From: Clostridium isatidis
GTDB taxonomy: Bacteria; Bacillota; Clostridia; Clostridiales; Clostridiaceae
DNA length: 64,000 nucleotides
NCBI RefSeq assembly: GCF_002285495.1
Contig: NZ_CP016786.1
Coordinates: 944,001-1,008,000 of the forward strand
Direction: 5' to 3'
Both the position numbers and the translations under genes were made by a program. Positions within the stretch are counted from its first letter, which is position 1. Each line of letters begins with the position of its first letter. Under the pieces are notes generated by a model. The model did no database searches. It had not been told where the DNA came from and saw nothing but the letters and a program-made list of their open reading frames with translations. Shown here in pieces: positions 36,184-46,000 of this stretch.

Positions 36184-36828
36184 ATGAAAAATATAGATGA
36201 AAAAATTAATGAATATATTGATAAGGTATTTGCAGAAGTTGCTCCAAGTCAACAACTCTTTGATTTAAAGGAAGAATTAGCAACAAATATGAAAGAAAAG
36301 ATTGGAGACTATACTTCTAGGGGACTAGATGAGGAACAGGCCTTTAGGGAAGCTGTAGCATCCCTCGGAGATTTAAGCGGCTTAGTAGAGGATATGAGAA
36401 AAATAGGTCAGGACAAGGCTAGAGAAACTGTTTATACAAGTATGTCCAATAAAGTTTCTATTGCTGGAATAATTATTGGTGTATTATTAATACTTTTTGG
36501 AAGTTTTTCTACTGCAATGCTGCATTTTATGAATATCCCTAAGGAAGGAGCTGTTGCTCCAGGAATATTTATAGTTGGCGGCGGTATAGTATTAACTTAT
36601 AGTTTATTGACTATAGAAACTAAAAGAAAGTATGCCATGAATAAAATTAGGGCAGCCTTTTATGCACTTGCTGTTGGCTTAATACTATTTGGTATTTTTT
36701 CAGCTGTAATGTCAGGAACAGCAACTGGCGAAGTCTTTATTGCAATAGGATCCTTAATGGTTTATGTGTTAGCAGGTGTTGCCTTGATGCTATATTTATT
36801 TTTAACAGGAAGAAGTAGAATAAAATAA
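36184..36828 (+). CDS. HAAS/permease-prefix domain membrane protein
   Basis: 214 residues. The N-terminal cytoplasmic domain, about residues 5-75, has the HAAS/permease-prefix pattern (QLFDLKEELATNMKEKI, LDEEQAFREAVASLGDL). Four hydrophobic segments follow from residue 91 on, ending in a basic tail. These proteins accompany PadR regulators; their biochemical role is not known. Lies 16 bases after padR. Confidence 0.82.
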   Translation: MKNIDEKINEYIDKVFAEVAPSQQLFDLKEELATNMKEKIGDYTSRGLDEEQAFREAVASLGDLSGLVEDMRKIGQDKARETVYTSMSNKVSIAGIIIGVLLILFGSFSTAMLHFMNIPKEGAVAPGIFIVGGGIVLTYSLLTIETKRKYAMNKIRAAFYALAVGLILFGIFSAVMSGTATGEVFIAIGSLMVYVLAGVALMLYLFLTGRSRIK

Positions 36829-36845
36829 TAAGAGGAGGGAAGATA

Positions 36846-37244
36846 ATGTTAAATAGAGAAGTACAAAAGACAGACTTATCGCTAATTTTAGTTTTAGGGG
36901 CAATAGCCCTTATAAGGCCCCTTTCAAAGATAACAGGCATAATTGATATTTTTGGTAATAGAGCAAGGGGAAGTCTTTTAATCACCTTAATTGTTTCTGC
37001 AATTTGGATATTTATAGTAGTAAAAAATAAGTTTGAAAATCCAGTTTCAACCCTTGTTTATGCAGGATTATCTTATGGAGTATTTTCTATAATCTTAAGT
37101 GGAATTTTATTTCCTATATTAACTGGAAGATTGCAAGGACCCTTAGTTTTTCCACCGGCTATTTTTATCATCTTGATTTTAAATATAATTTGGGGTTTTA
37201 TAACAGGAGTAATAGCAAAGTTATTTTTAGGGAATAGAATTTAA
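36846..37244 (+). CDS. four-helix membrane protein of the PadR operon
   Basis: 132 residues with hydrophobic segments at about 11-28, 43-60, 67-90 and 100-128. No motif recognised. Starts at ATG 36846 after GAGGAGG, 17 bases past the HAAS gene, so it belongs to the same operon and shares its PadR control. It may form a complex with its neighbour; that is inference from context alone. Confidence 0.7.
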   Translation: MLNREVQKTDLSLILVLGAIALIRPLSKITGIIDIFGNRARGSLLITLIVSAIWIFIVVKNKFENPVSTLVYAGLSYGVFSIILSGILFPILTGRLQGPLVFPPAIFIILILNIIWGFITGVIAKLFLGNRI

Positions 37245-37254
37245 TTTAAAAGAA

Positions 37255-37306
37255 AACTTCCAATATAGCTATTTTTCAAAGAGTAGCAAATTGGAAGTTA
37301 TTTTTT
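37255..37306 (+). terminator. intrinsic terminator
   Basis: Perfect AACTTCCAAT/ATTGGAAGTT arms with a 25-base loop, then ATTTTTT. It ends the PadR operon. Confidence 0.75.
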
Positions 37307-37328
37307 ATACAAATTTTATTTAAATTTA

Positions 37329-37760
37329 TTATTCAAGATTTTTTCCTGTAAAGGCTAAAGGCAGCAATTCTCCTAGAGTATATTCTAAATAATCATCTGT
37401 ACTTTTAGCTATAATCACTTTAAATGTTTTTAAATCACAGAATTCAGCCATTACTTGTCTGCATACAGCACAAGGGGCACAATAATCTCCTTCTCCTGGT
37501 TTTAATCCTTTTTTATTTCCTACTATTGCAATAGCAACAAAGTCCTTATGACCTTCAGAAATTGCCTTAAAAAAGGCTGTTCTTTCTGCACAGTTAGTAG
37601 GGGTATAGGCAGCATTTTCGATATTACAGCCAGTGAATACGGTTCCATCGGCGCAAAGTAAAGCCGCACCAACATTAAAATTTGAGTAAGGAGTATAACA
37701 GTACTTTTGCACTTCAAAGGCTTTTTCTATTAAATTTTTCGCATTTACCATAGCTATCAT
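37329..37760 (-). CDS. cdd: cytidine deaminase
   Basis: Zinc-dependent deamination of cytidine and deoxycytidine to uridine forms, in pyrimidine salvage. The active site is complete: C57-A-E59 (NCAERTAF) and C97-x2-C100 (CAPCAVCRQVM), with the substrate motif PYSNFNVGAAL. 143 residues from ATG 37760, close to the tetrameric enzyme's usual 130-140. An ATG at 37751 is equally possible; AGAAGGG lies upstream of both. Monocistronic. Confidence 0.95.
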   Translation of the reverse strand: MIAMVNAKNLIEKAFEVQKYCYTPYSNFNVGAALLCADGTVFTGCNIENAAYTPTNCAERTAFFKAISEGHKDFVAIAIVGNKKGLKPGEGDYCAPCAVCRQVMAEFCDLKTFKVIIAKSTDDYLEYTLGELLPLAFTGKNLE

Positions 37761-37763
37761 CAA

Positions 37764-38133
37764 CCCTTCTTGAAAATTCCAAACATATAGAGATATTTGG
37801 GAATATAGTATATCACTATTAGAAAAAGAAGTAAATAAATCTTTCCAATTATTTTAGGAAAATTTATGATGTATTTATCAATTTTTATGGATTTATTTAA
37901 ATAAAATATTAATACTGAAGAATGGAAGCTTCAGGATTTTTTATGACTGGTTTTATTATTAGAGAAATTGTCAATATTTTTAATAGTGATAATAATCTAG
38001 GTCTTGAAAAACTTACAACAATAGGAGTAAAATTAAATTTTAGTTGATTTTTATTTAATCTTAAGCAAAAGGCTTATCCTTTATGAAGATTAAGTATATA
38101 ATGCTTATAGATAAGTTGAAAGGATGAACAATT
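37764..38133 (+). other. 370-base intergenic region
   Basis: Divergent control region between cdd and the EamA transporter. TATAAT at 38097-38102 is a likely -10 for the transporter, but no good -35 is seen. No gene, repeat or structured RNA recognised in the rest. Confidence 0.4.
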
Positions 38134-39099
38134 TTGGATAAATCAAAATTTTATACAAAAAAGATAAATATAATTATACTTGCAGCTATTTGTACTTTTT
38201 TATGGGGAAGTGCCTTTCCTTCTATAAAGGTTGGTTATGAACTTTTCAAAATTGATGCTGATGATTTAGGAGGAAAGCTGATTTTTGCCGGCTATAGGTT
38301 TTTCCTAGCAGGATTATTTGTACTCTCATTGCAGATAGTTAGAAAGATAAATATTTTTAAGATAAATAAGAAGGATTTAAAGGAATTTACCTTTCTAGGA
38401 CTTAGTCAAACAACCCTTCAGTATATCTTTTTTTATATTGGAATGACCTATACATCTGGGGTAAGGGGATCAATTATAAATGGAAGCTCCACCTTTTTCA
38501 GTATAATATTGGCCCACTTTATTTATAAAAACGATAAATTAAGTTTTAATAAGATATTAGGATGTATCCTAGGATTTGCAGGAGTAATTATCGTAAATCT
38601 AGGAGGAAGTTCCCTTTTAGAAGGAAGTTTTTCCTTTAAAGGAGAGGGCTTTATAACGATTGCAGCCTTTCTAATTTCAATCTCTTCAATTTATGGAAAG
38701 AAAATTAGTCAAGATAAGGATGCGTCTACTGTTACGGGCTATCAGCTGACAATTGGAGGTCTTGCCTTAATTATATTAGGATACCTTTGCGGAGGACATT
38801 TAACAAACTTTACATTGAAATCAAGCTTCCTTTTAATATATATGGCCCTATTATCCTCAGTAGCCTTTGCTTTATGGTCCCAACTAATAAAATATAACAA
38901 GGTTGGAGTAATTTCAGTTTTTAATTTCTTAATTCCTGTTTTCGCTACAATTCTTTCTGCTATGATACTTAAAGAAAATATTTTTGATTTTAAAATTTTT
39001 ATAGCCTTAATTTTTGTTTGTGCAGGTATTTATTTTGTTAATAAAACTAAGGATGAAGAACTCTTCCCTTATAAAGAAATAATAAATAATGAAAAATAG
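38134..39099 (+). CDS. EamA/DMT-family transporter
   Basis: 321 residues with ten predicted membrane helices in two EamA repeats. The first begins ICTFLWGSAFPSIKVG; the second is around GEGFITIAAFLISISSIYGKK. The short ILPxFA-type motif is seen as LIPVFATILSAMILKE. Drug/metabolite exporters of this family carry amino acids, nucleosides or metabolites; the substrate is unknown. TTG 38134 is the start, about nine bases after AAAGGA. Confidence 0.88.
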   Translation: MDKSKFYTKKINIIILAAICTFLWGSAFPSIKVGYELFKIDADDLGGKLIFAGYRFFLAGLFVLSLQIVRKINIFKINKKDLKEFTFLGLSQTTLQYIFFYIGMTYTSGVRGSIINGSSTFFSIILAHFIYKNDKLSFNKILGCILGFAGVIIVNLGGSSLLEGSFSFKGEGFITIAAFLISISSIYGKKISQDKDASTVTGYQLTIGGLALIILGYLCGGHLTNFTLKSSFLLIYMALLSSVAFALWSQLIKYNKVGVISVFNFLIPVFATILSAMILKENIFDFKIFIALIFVCAGIYFVNKTKDEELFPYKEIINNEK

Positions 39100-39127
39100 T
39101 TTTTTAATAATGCAAAAGGAGATAAAT

Positions 39128-39322
39128 ATGATTTCAAAAAAAGAACTTATGGATGAAATAATAACATACGATATAATAACTTATAAAGATGAGGATGGAA
39201 AGAAAGTAGAGTATGTTGAAGTTACTTTAACAGATAGGATTATTGATGTTTACATGGATACAAGTGAAGTAAATATCGGAATTCTTGCAAAGAAAATCCT
39301 TGAAGATAATTTGTATAAATAG
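39128..39322 (+). CDS. small conserved-looking protein, 64 aa
   Basis: Begins at ATG 39128 right after AAAGGAGAT and 28 bases past the EamA stop. The product (KKELMDEIITYDIITYKDEDG...) is acidic and probably mixed alpha/beta. No family recognised. The good ribosome site and following terminator support a real gene, probably cotranscribed with the transporter. Confidence 0.65.
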   Translation: MISKKELMDEIITYDIITYKDEDGKKVEYVEVTLTDRIIDVYMDTSEVNIGILAKKILEDNLYK

Positions 39323-39329
39323 TATCTTT

Positions 39330-39358
39330 AAAAGGCTGAAGAAATTCGGTCTTTTATT
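39330..39358 (+). terminator. intrinsic terminator
   Basis: AAAGGCTGAA and TTCGGTCTTT arms (with G-U pairs) around GAAA, then TTTATTTA. Confidence 0.65.
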
Positions 39359-39381
39359 TATAAATATAAGGAGGAATTTTT

Positions 39382-39672
39382 GTGAAACATAATAATACCA
39401 AGGAAGATAATAATAGATTAAATGTTATTAAAGAATGGGAAGGTAAAGTTGTAAAACATTTTAAAGGAGACCTGTATTTAATCCTTGATACTAATGTAAT
39501 TCATACAGAAACTAATGAAAGAATGATATATTATAAAGCTTTATATGGTGACTATGGCACTTTTGTAAGACCTGCAAGCATGTTTGCTGAAAGGTGTAAT
39601 TCTGAGCAGTTTGAAAAGTATGGTCAGGAATATAGATTTGAGTTAGCAGAAAATAAATCTAGGAAGAAGTAA
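39382..39672 (+). CDS. DUF1653 family protein
   Basis: 96 residues from GTG 39382 after AAGGAGG. The DUF1653 core is visible as KHFKGDLYLILD...ETNERMIYYKALYGDYGTFVRPASMFAE, where the RPxxMF segment is characteristic. Small SH3-like beta fold expected. Function unknown; members are common single-domain proteins in Firmicutes. Confidence 0.82.
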   Translation: MKHNNTKEDNNRLNVIKEWEGKVVKHFKGDLYLILDTNVIHTETNERMIYYKALYGDYGTFVRPASMFAERCNSEQFEKYGQEYRFELAENKSRKK

Positions 39673-39760
39673 TATAAAATTTATAACAGTAAAGATTAAA
39701 GAGATATTTAGAAATAAAAAATAATAATATAATAATTAAAAAAGATAAGTATGTATAGAA

Positions 39761-39790
39761 GATCAGTAAAATTACTGGTCTTTTATTTTT
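39761..39790 (+). terminator. intrinsic terminator
   Basis: GATCAGTAA/TTACTGGTC stem (one G-U pair) with a two-base loop, then TTTTATTTTT. Confidence 0.75.
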
Positions 39791-39924
39791 ATAAAATAAA
39801 GTCTTGAAATAAGCATTGTTTATTTCTTTTAAAGTAAAATCAAAGAAAAATAAATTAATAAAATTTTCGGAAGTAATAAATAATATAGTAGAAAAATAGA
39901 TGTAATAATTAAATGAGGTGTAAA

Positions 39925-40005
39925 ATGCATATAATTGTAATTTACATAATATTTGTAATGTTATGTATTAGATTTTTTCAAGTTGCAACAAGAGGGGATG
40001 ATTAG
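39925..40005 (+). CDS. 26-residue membrane peptide
   Basis: ATG 39925 is five bases after GAGGTG. It encodes MHIIVIYIIFVMLCIRFF and a short polar tail (QVATRGDD), a single membrane helix with a positive-then-acidic end. The intergenic region 39673-40127 holds nothing else. The size and composition fit known small membrane regulators or type I toxins, but no antisense RNA or family could be shown. Confidence 0.45.
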   Translation: MHIIVIYIIFVMLCIRFFQVATRGDD

Positions 40006-40127
40006 ATAATAAATTTTTTAAAAAACTATTGACTTAGAGCTAACTCCATAGGGTAAAGTATTAATAGAAGGAAATAACAAAATATTAAATAAAGTAGAAA
40101 TTCATAAAAAGGAAAGGAGAATCTCTT

Positions 40128-41294
40128 ATGAATAGTTTTGTTTATGACATTCCAGTAAAAGTGTATTTTGGGCCTGATCAATTAGGACATCTTGGAGAAG
40201 AGTTAAAAAAATATGGCAATCGCGTACTTTTAACCTATGGTGGAGGCTCTATTAAGAAAATTGGACTTTATGATAAAGTTGTTGCAGAAATAAAAAAGGC
40301 TGGGTTAGAACTATTTGAACTTTCAGGTATTGAGCCTAATCCTCGTATTACTTCAGTTAATAAAGGAGCAGAAATTTGCAAAAAAGAAAATATAGATGTA
40401 TTACTAGCAGTAGGTGGAGGCTCTACTATAGATGCTACTAAATTTATAGGGGCAGGAGCTTTCTATGAAGGAGATGCTTGGGATCTAGTAACTGGCAAGG
40501 CTCCAATTACAAAATGCCTTCCTATAGTAACAATTTTAACTTTAGCTGCTACTGGTTCAGAAATGGATGCAGGTGGTGTTATCAGTAATTTAGATACAAA
40601 TGAAAAACTAGGAAATGGTCATCCAACAATGCTGCCAAAAGTATCTTTCCTGGATCCAACTAATACTTATTCTGTAAGTGCTTATCAAACTGCCTGTGGT
40701 GCTGCAGATATAATGTCCCATATCATTGAAGTATATTTTAACATGAATAAAGATTTATATATGTTAGATACCGTGGCAGAAGGTTTAATGAAAACTGTAA
40801 TAAAATATACGCCAATTGCAATTAAGGAACCTGATAATTATGAAGCTCGTGCTAATCTTATGTGGGCATCTTCTTGGGCAATTAATGGCTTTATTGATGG
40901 AGGTAAAAAGCAGGCATGGAGCTGCCATCCAATGGAACATGAATTATCAGCTTTTTATGATATAACACATGGATTAGGCCTTGCAATACTTACTCCACGT
41001 TGGATGGAATATACTTTAGATGAAACTACAGTATCAAAATTTTATCAATTTGGATGCAATGTGTTTGATATAGATAAAAGCATGGAACCAATGGCAGTTG
41101 CAAAGAAGAGCATAGAAATGTTATCTGATTTCTTCTTTAAGACGCTAGGTTTAAAGAGTACTTTAACAGAAATAGGAATAGATGACAGTAATTTTGAAAT
41201 AATGGCTAAAAAGGCTTGTAAGGGAAGTATTATTCAAGGATTTAAACCTTTAAAACAAGAGGATATTCTAAATATCTATAAGATGTGTCTATAA
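40128..41294 (+). CDS. iron-containing alcohol dehydrogenase, butanol-dehydrogenase type
   Basis: 388 residues. Reduces aldehydes such as butyraldehyde to alcohols with NAD(P)H. The nucleotide-binding GGGS is at 96-99 (AVGGGSTIDATKFIG). The metal site is D194, H198 (AADIMSHIIEVY), H267 (CHPMEHELSA) and H281 (HGLGLAI). Length and motifs fit clostridial BdhA/BdhB and YqhD-type enzymes. ATG follows AAGGAGA. Single gene with its own terminator. The preferred substrate and cofactor are not visible. Confidence 0.92.
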   Translation: MNSFVYDIPVKVYFGPDQLGHLGEELKKYGNRVLLTYGGGSIKKIGLYDKVVAEIKKAGLELFELSGIEPNPRITSVNKGAEICKKENIDVLLAVGGGSTIDATKFIGAGAFYEGDAWDLVTGKAPITKCLPIVTILTLAATGSEMDAGGVISNLDTNEKLGNGHPTMLPKVSFLDPTNTYSVSAYQTACGAADIMSHIIEVYFNMNKDLYMLDTVAEGLMKTVIKYTPIAIKEPDNYEARANLMWASSWAINGFIDGGKKQAWSCHPMEHELSAFYDITHGLGLAILTPRWMEYTLDETTVSKFYQFGCNVFDIDKSMEPMAVAKKSIEMLSDFFFKTLGLKSTLTEIGIDDSNFEIMAKKACKGSIIQGFKPLKQEDILNIYKMCL

Positions 41295-41305
41295 AATAAA
41301 GTTTT

Positions 41306-41349
41306 AAGAGCATGTAGTACTTTTAAATTAATATTACATGCTCTTTTTT
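41306..41349 (+). terminator. intrinsic terminator
   Basis: AAGAGCATGTA and TACATGCTCTT arms followed by TTTTT, 12 bases after the alcohol dehydrogenase stop. Confidence 0.85.
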
Positions 41350-41507
41350 CACACAATTAGCAAATATTATGATAAAATTTTTATAAAGACTTTATAATAT
41401 TTTCTCTAGAAGGTTTAGGGAAGAGAAGTAAAAAAAGATTGAATTTAAATTTATAGAAAATGAAAATTTATATGTTTTTAATAAAATAGTACTTGGGGAT
41501 GATATAG

Positions 41508-42722
41508 ATGATATTCAATTTAAATGAGTTTTTAATGGCAGTATCTTTTACATTAGATTTCGTTGAGATGGATATATTGGGGGTTGCTTCAAACCATGGT
41601 AAAAGAACTGCATATATAGCTTTAAGAATTGCACAGGAGATTGATTTAAAAGATGAAGAAATTCATGATGTTGTTGCTCTAGCAATGTTACATGACAATG
41701 GACTTAGTTCAATAAATGTTCATGGAAGATTTTTAAAAAGGGATCCTATGAATATTAGAAATTTAGAAAGTGTTAAGGAACATTGTATAATAGGTGAAGA
41801 CAATATTAAGGACTATCCTTTTTTTACAGATGTTAAAGGTTCAATAAAATATCATCATGAAAACTATGATGGTACAGGTAACTTTAATTTAAAAGCTGAG
41901 GAAATTCCTTTAATGGCACAAATAATACGTATTGCAGATTTAACAGATGCCACTTTTAATTTTGGAAAAAGTAATAATTCAAATAAGGAAAAAATAATAA
42001 AATATATCAATGATCAAGAAAATAAAATATTTTCTCAAAAGTTGGTACAAGCTTTTAATAATATTTCTAAGGATAAAAATTTTTGGGCTAATTTACAAGA
42101 TGATAATCTAAAGGAAGCCCTAAAAAAGAACACACCACAATTTTCAAAGGATTTATCTTTAGAAGAAATTAAGAAAATAACAAGTGTATTTTCAAAGATA
42201 GTTGATTCAAAATCTCATTTTACAAAAGAGCATTCAAGGGGATTGGTAGAAAAAGTTAAAATTATGGCTGATTATTATAAGAAAAGTCATGAAGAAAAAA
42301 TGAAATTAATTATTGCAGCTGATTTACATGACATAGGTAAATTAGCAATTCCTAATGAAATTTTAGATAGTCCAAGGAAACTAACCTTTGAAGAGTTTGA
42401 GTTAATGAAAAAGCACGTTTATTATACAAGAATAGCCCTTCAAGAAATTAAAGGCTTTGAAGATATTAATGAATGGGCTTCAAATCATCACGAAAAATTA
42501 AATGGCATGGGTTATCCTTTTGGCAAAACTGAAAAGGATTTAGATTTTAATTCAAGGCTTATGACTTGTTTAGATATTTATCAAGCTTTAACAGAAGAAA
42601 GACCTTATAGAAAAGGACTAGTACATAAAGAAGCAATGAAAATATTATATGACATGTATAAGAAAGGATTAATTGATGGGAAAATTACTGAAGATATTGA
42701 TAATGTCTTTGGAGAAAAATAG
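41508..42722 (+). CDS. tandem HD-GYP-type phosphohydrolase
   Basis: 404 residues. Two HD domains. The first (about 20-160) has LHDNG and HHENYDGTG. The second (about 235-395) has DLHDIGKLAIP (H274-D275), KKHV and H327-H328-EKLNGMGYP, the HD-GYP signature. HD-GYP enzymes hydrolyse c-di-GMP or related dinucleotides. The second domain looks complete; the first lacks GYP and may be regulatory. ATG follows GGGGAT. The next gene is also a c-di-GMP protein. Confidence 0.85.
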   Translation: MIFNLNEFLMAVSFTLDFVEMDILGVASNHGKRTAYIALRIAQEIDLKDEEIHDVVALAMLHDNGLSSINVHGRFLKRDPMNIRNLESVKEHCIIGEDNIKDYPFFTDVKGSIKYHHENYDGTGNFNLKAEEIPLMAQIIRIADLTDATFNFGKSNNSNKEKIIKYINDQENKIFSQKLVQAFNNISKDKNFWANLQDDNLKEALKKNTPQFSKDLSLEEIKKITSVFSKIVDSKSHFTKEHSRGLVEKVKIMADYYKKSHEEKMKLIIAADLHDIGKLAIPNEILDSPRKLTFEEFELMKKHVYYTRIALQEIKGFEDINEWASNHHEKLNGMGYPFGKTEKDLDFNSRLMTCLDIYQALTEERPYRKGLVHKEAMKILYDMYKKGLIDGKITEDIDNVFGEK

Positions 42723-42802
42723 GGGCATCTAGCTCTCTTAAGGGAGGTTAAGCTTTTACAGGGCTTGTACTCACTTGGGAGAGCTACATGCTCCTTTTGT
42801 TT
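42722..42802 (+). other. elaborate hairpin, terminator-like RNA
   Basis: GGGGCAT/ATGCTCC (one G-U) and AGCTCTC/GAGAGCT (perfect) make a two-part stem at 42722-42794. It encloses about 41 bases with an inner AAGC/GCTT arm and is followed by CCTTTTGTTTT. It begins at the HD-GYP stop codon and probably ends that transcript. The loop is much larger than in other terminators here. The rest up to 43092 shows no gene. Confidence 0.5.
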
Positions 42803-43092
42803 TAAATTATACTATGTATTACTTATATTTATTGTTACTTCTAAGATAGTTTATTTTTCTAATAATTTTAATGTACAACAATTACTTTTGGGAAATAATA
42901 AAAAAATTCTATTACTTTTAAAGAATGGTTATTATTAATTATAAGAATATAAATAATTTTGTGCAAAATTGACGTTATTTGTAGAAAAAGGTATAATGAG
43001 TATGTATATTCAATATTTTTTTGAGTGAAATGACAACGTTTATATTTTTGTAAAGGTTTGTGGAATTATAAGAAAAATAAGGAGTGTATTAT

Positions 43093-46000
43093 ATGGACGT
43101 AAATAATCATCTGCTTCAACTAGAAGAATTGAAAAAAAATATTAAGCTAATAAAAGAAAAAGATATTCAAGAAGATAATAGGAATGCTGGATATTGGATT
43201 TTTGATATTGAAAATGAAAGAATGTTTTTATCAAAGGATATATTTCAAATATTGGAGTGCAAGCCAGAAGAGTATAATGGTACTCTAGAAGATTGCTTAT
43301 CTTTTGTTCATCCAGAAAATATTGAGTTTATAAAGATTTTTCGATTAGAAAGTACAGATATTAAGGAAGATATAATTAATTTTAAGATAATAAGTAAAAA
43401 GGGAAAAATTAAAGATGTTCAAACAAGTATTATGTTTTTAAAAGATGAAAATAATAATCCAATAAATATAGTTGGAATCTTTGAAGAAGTAAGGGAGAAA
43501 AATCTAAGAGATAATAGTGAAAATAAGGCCAATCTTGGCATTTGGAAATATGATGTTATTAATGATAAATTTTATTGTACTGATGAGATTTTTAATATCT
43601 ATGGAGTTGGTCCTCTTGAGTTTAATAACGATTATAGAAAGGCCATTAATTTAATTCATCCAGATTATAAAATAAAAATAGAAAATGCGATAAAAAAATA
43701 TTTGTTAGGAGAAAAGGCTGCTTGTGTATGTTCTGTTTCCCATTATATAAAAAATAATAAATTTGTTGTAGGAAAATTAGAGACAATTTATGATGAAAGT
43801 GGATATCTAACTACCATCACAGGTGTTTTAGAATGTGAAACAAAAAATAATATATTTGATGAATTTAAAAGATGCTTAAAGCTTATTAATCAAGTTCAAA
43901 AATTATCTACTATCGGAAGTTGGCAGGCAGATTTTGATAATAATAGATGTTATTTATCAGATGAAGCCAGTAAAATATTTGGATTTTCTACTAAAGTTAC
44001 TTGTATCTCCTTAGATGAAATGAAAGAATACATACATCCAGATGATATAGAAAAAATTTATGAAATATATAGTAATCCATCAGAAGAGCCTGTAGAAATA
44101 GAATTTAGGCTTATAAATAAAGATGGCTCTGAAAGACATATATATGAAATAGTAGAATTTGCTTTTAATGATGAAAAAGAAGTAAGGTATATGTATGGAA
44201 CAATTCAAGATATAACAGATAAAGTTATATTAAAGAAGAAACTAAGATTAGAGGAAGAGAAAATTTATAAATTAAAAAGAAGATTTAGTGCATTAATAAA
44301 GGATTCCTTTGAAATCTTTGAAATTTTGGATTCTGAAGGAAAAATAGTATATATAAGTGAGGCTTCAGAAAGAGTAACTGGCTATAAGATTGAAGAGCGT
44401 ATTGGAAAACCAATATTTGAGTTTTATGATAAGTATGAAATTCCAAAGTTAGTTGAAATGATAGAATTTGTAAAAAATAATCCGGAGAAAAAAATTACAA
44501 AAGATATACTATTAAAAACTAAAGATGGAGAAGAGATCTATTTAGAATTTCATATGCAAAATTACTTAAATGATACAGCAATTGAAGGTATTGTGGTTAA
44601 TTTTAGAGATATAACAGATAGAGTAAAAAATGAACAAAAAATAATATATCTATCTTCTCATGATCACTTAACAGGATTACCTAATAGATTATCCTTTAAT
44701 AAGAAAATCAATGAATTAATTGAAGAAGCCAAAGAAAATAATAAAAGATTTGCTCTTTTCATGGTAGATATTGATAGTATAATTTTTGTAAAAAATACAT
44801 TAGGTTATAAGATAGCAGAACAATATACAGTACAAATAGTTGAAAAGTTAAAACTTTATTGTGGTAATAAAAAATTATTATTCCGTTATACTGCTCATAG
44901 ATTTGTAATTGTTATAGAAGGTGTACGTAATATAGATGAATATAAATTAATTTTGAAAATATTATTTAAATTATTTTCTCAGCCAATAAAGGTGGACAAG
45001 TATGAATTAGATGTAAAAATAAGCGTCGGAATAAGTATTTATGAAAATAATAAAATAGATAAGGATGAACTTGTAAGGAATGCTGAAGTTGCATTATTTT
45101 TAGCAAAAAATGAAGAAAGAAATAGATATAAATTCTATTCATCAGATACTAGCATTCAAACCTATAAATATTTTATTCTTCAAAGGGATTTAAGAAGGGC
45201 AGTAGAAAATAATCAGCTTAGAATTTTTTATCAGCCTTTTGTGAATCTCAATACTAATGAAATAATAGGAGCAGAAGCTTTAATTAGATGGGAACATCCA
45301 GAATGGGGAATAATATCTCCTAATGAGTTTATTTCCATGGCAGAAGAAACAGGATATATTATTAATATAGGCAATTGGTTATTAAAGGAAGTTTGCAGTA
45401 ATTATAAAGAATGGATAGATAATGGACTGCCTAACATCAAAATTTCTATTAATCTTTCAGGAATGCAGTTATTAGAAGCAGATTTAGTTAAAAAGATTAA
45501 AAACATTATTGAGGAATATGAATTAAAGCCTAATTTTTTAATTCTAGAAATAAAAGAAAGTGCCCTTATGGGAAAAACAGATAAAATAATTTCAAGCATT
45601 AAGGAATTAAGATCTTTAGGTATTCAAATTGCTCTTGATGATTTTGGAACAGGATACTCATCTTTAACATGTTTACCTTCTCGTAATATTGATATATTGA
45701 AACTAGATGGTTCTTTTATTAACAAAAATGAAGATAGTACAATTATAATTAAACATATAATTAGAATGGCTCAGGAATTAAAAATTAAAATATCTGCAGA
45801 GAAAATAGAAAGTTGGGATCAGCTAGAATTTTTAAGAAATTTAAAATGTTATTCTGGACAAGGTTATCTTTATAGTAAACCATCACCGAAAATAATATTT
45901 GAAAAAGTATTAGCTAAGAAAAAATGTAAGCCGGTTATAGTTAATGATACAAAATTTGAAGGAGATAGACGTCAATATTTTAGAGTTAAGTTTATGCAGT

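Noticed and set aside
42722..42802. c-di-GMP riboswitch upstream of the EAL gene
   Set aside because: The conserved core bases of the known classes are not seen, and the structure starts at the stop codon of the previous gene and ends in a T-rich tract, as a terminator does.
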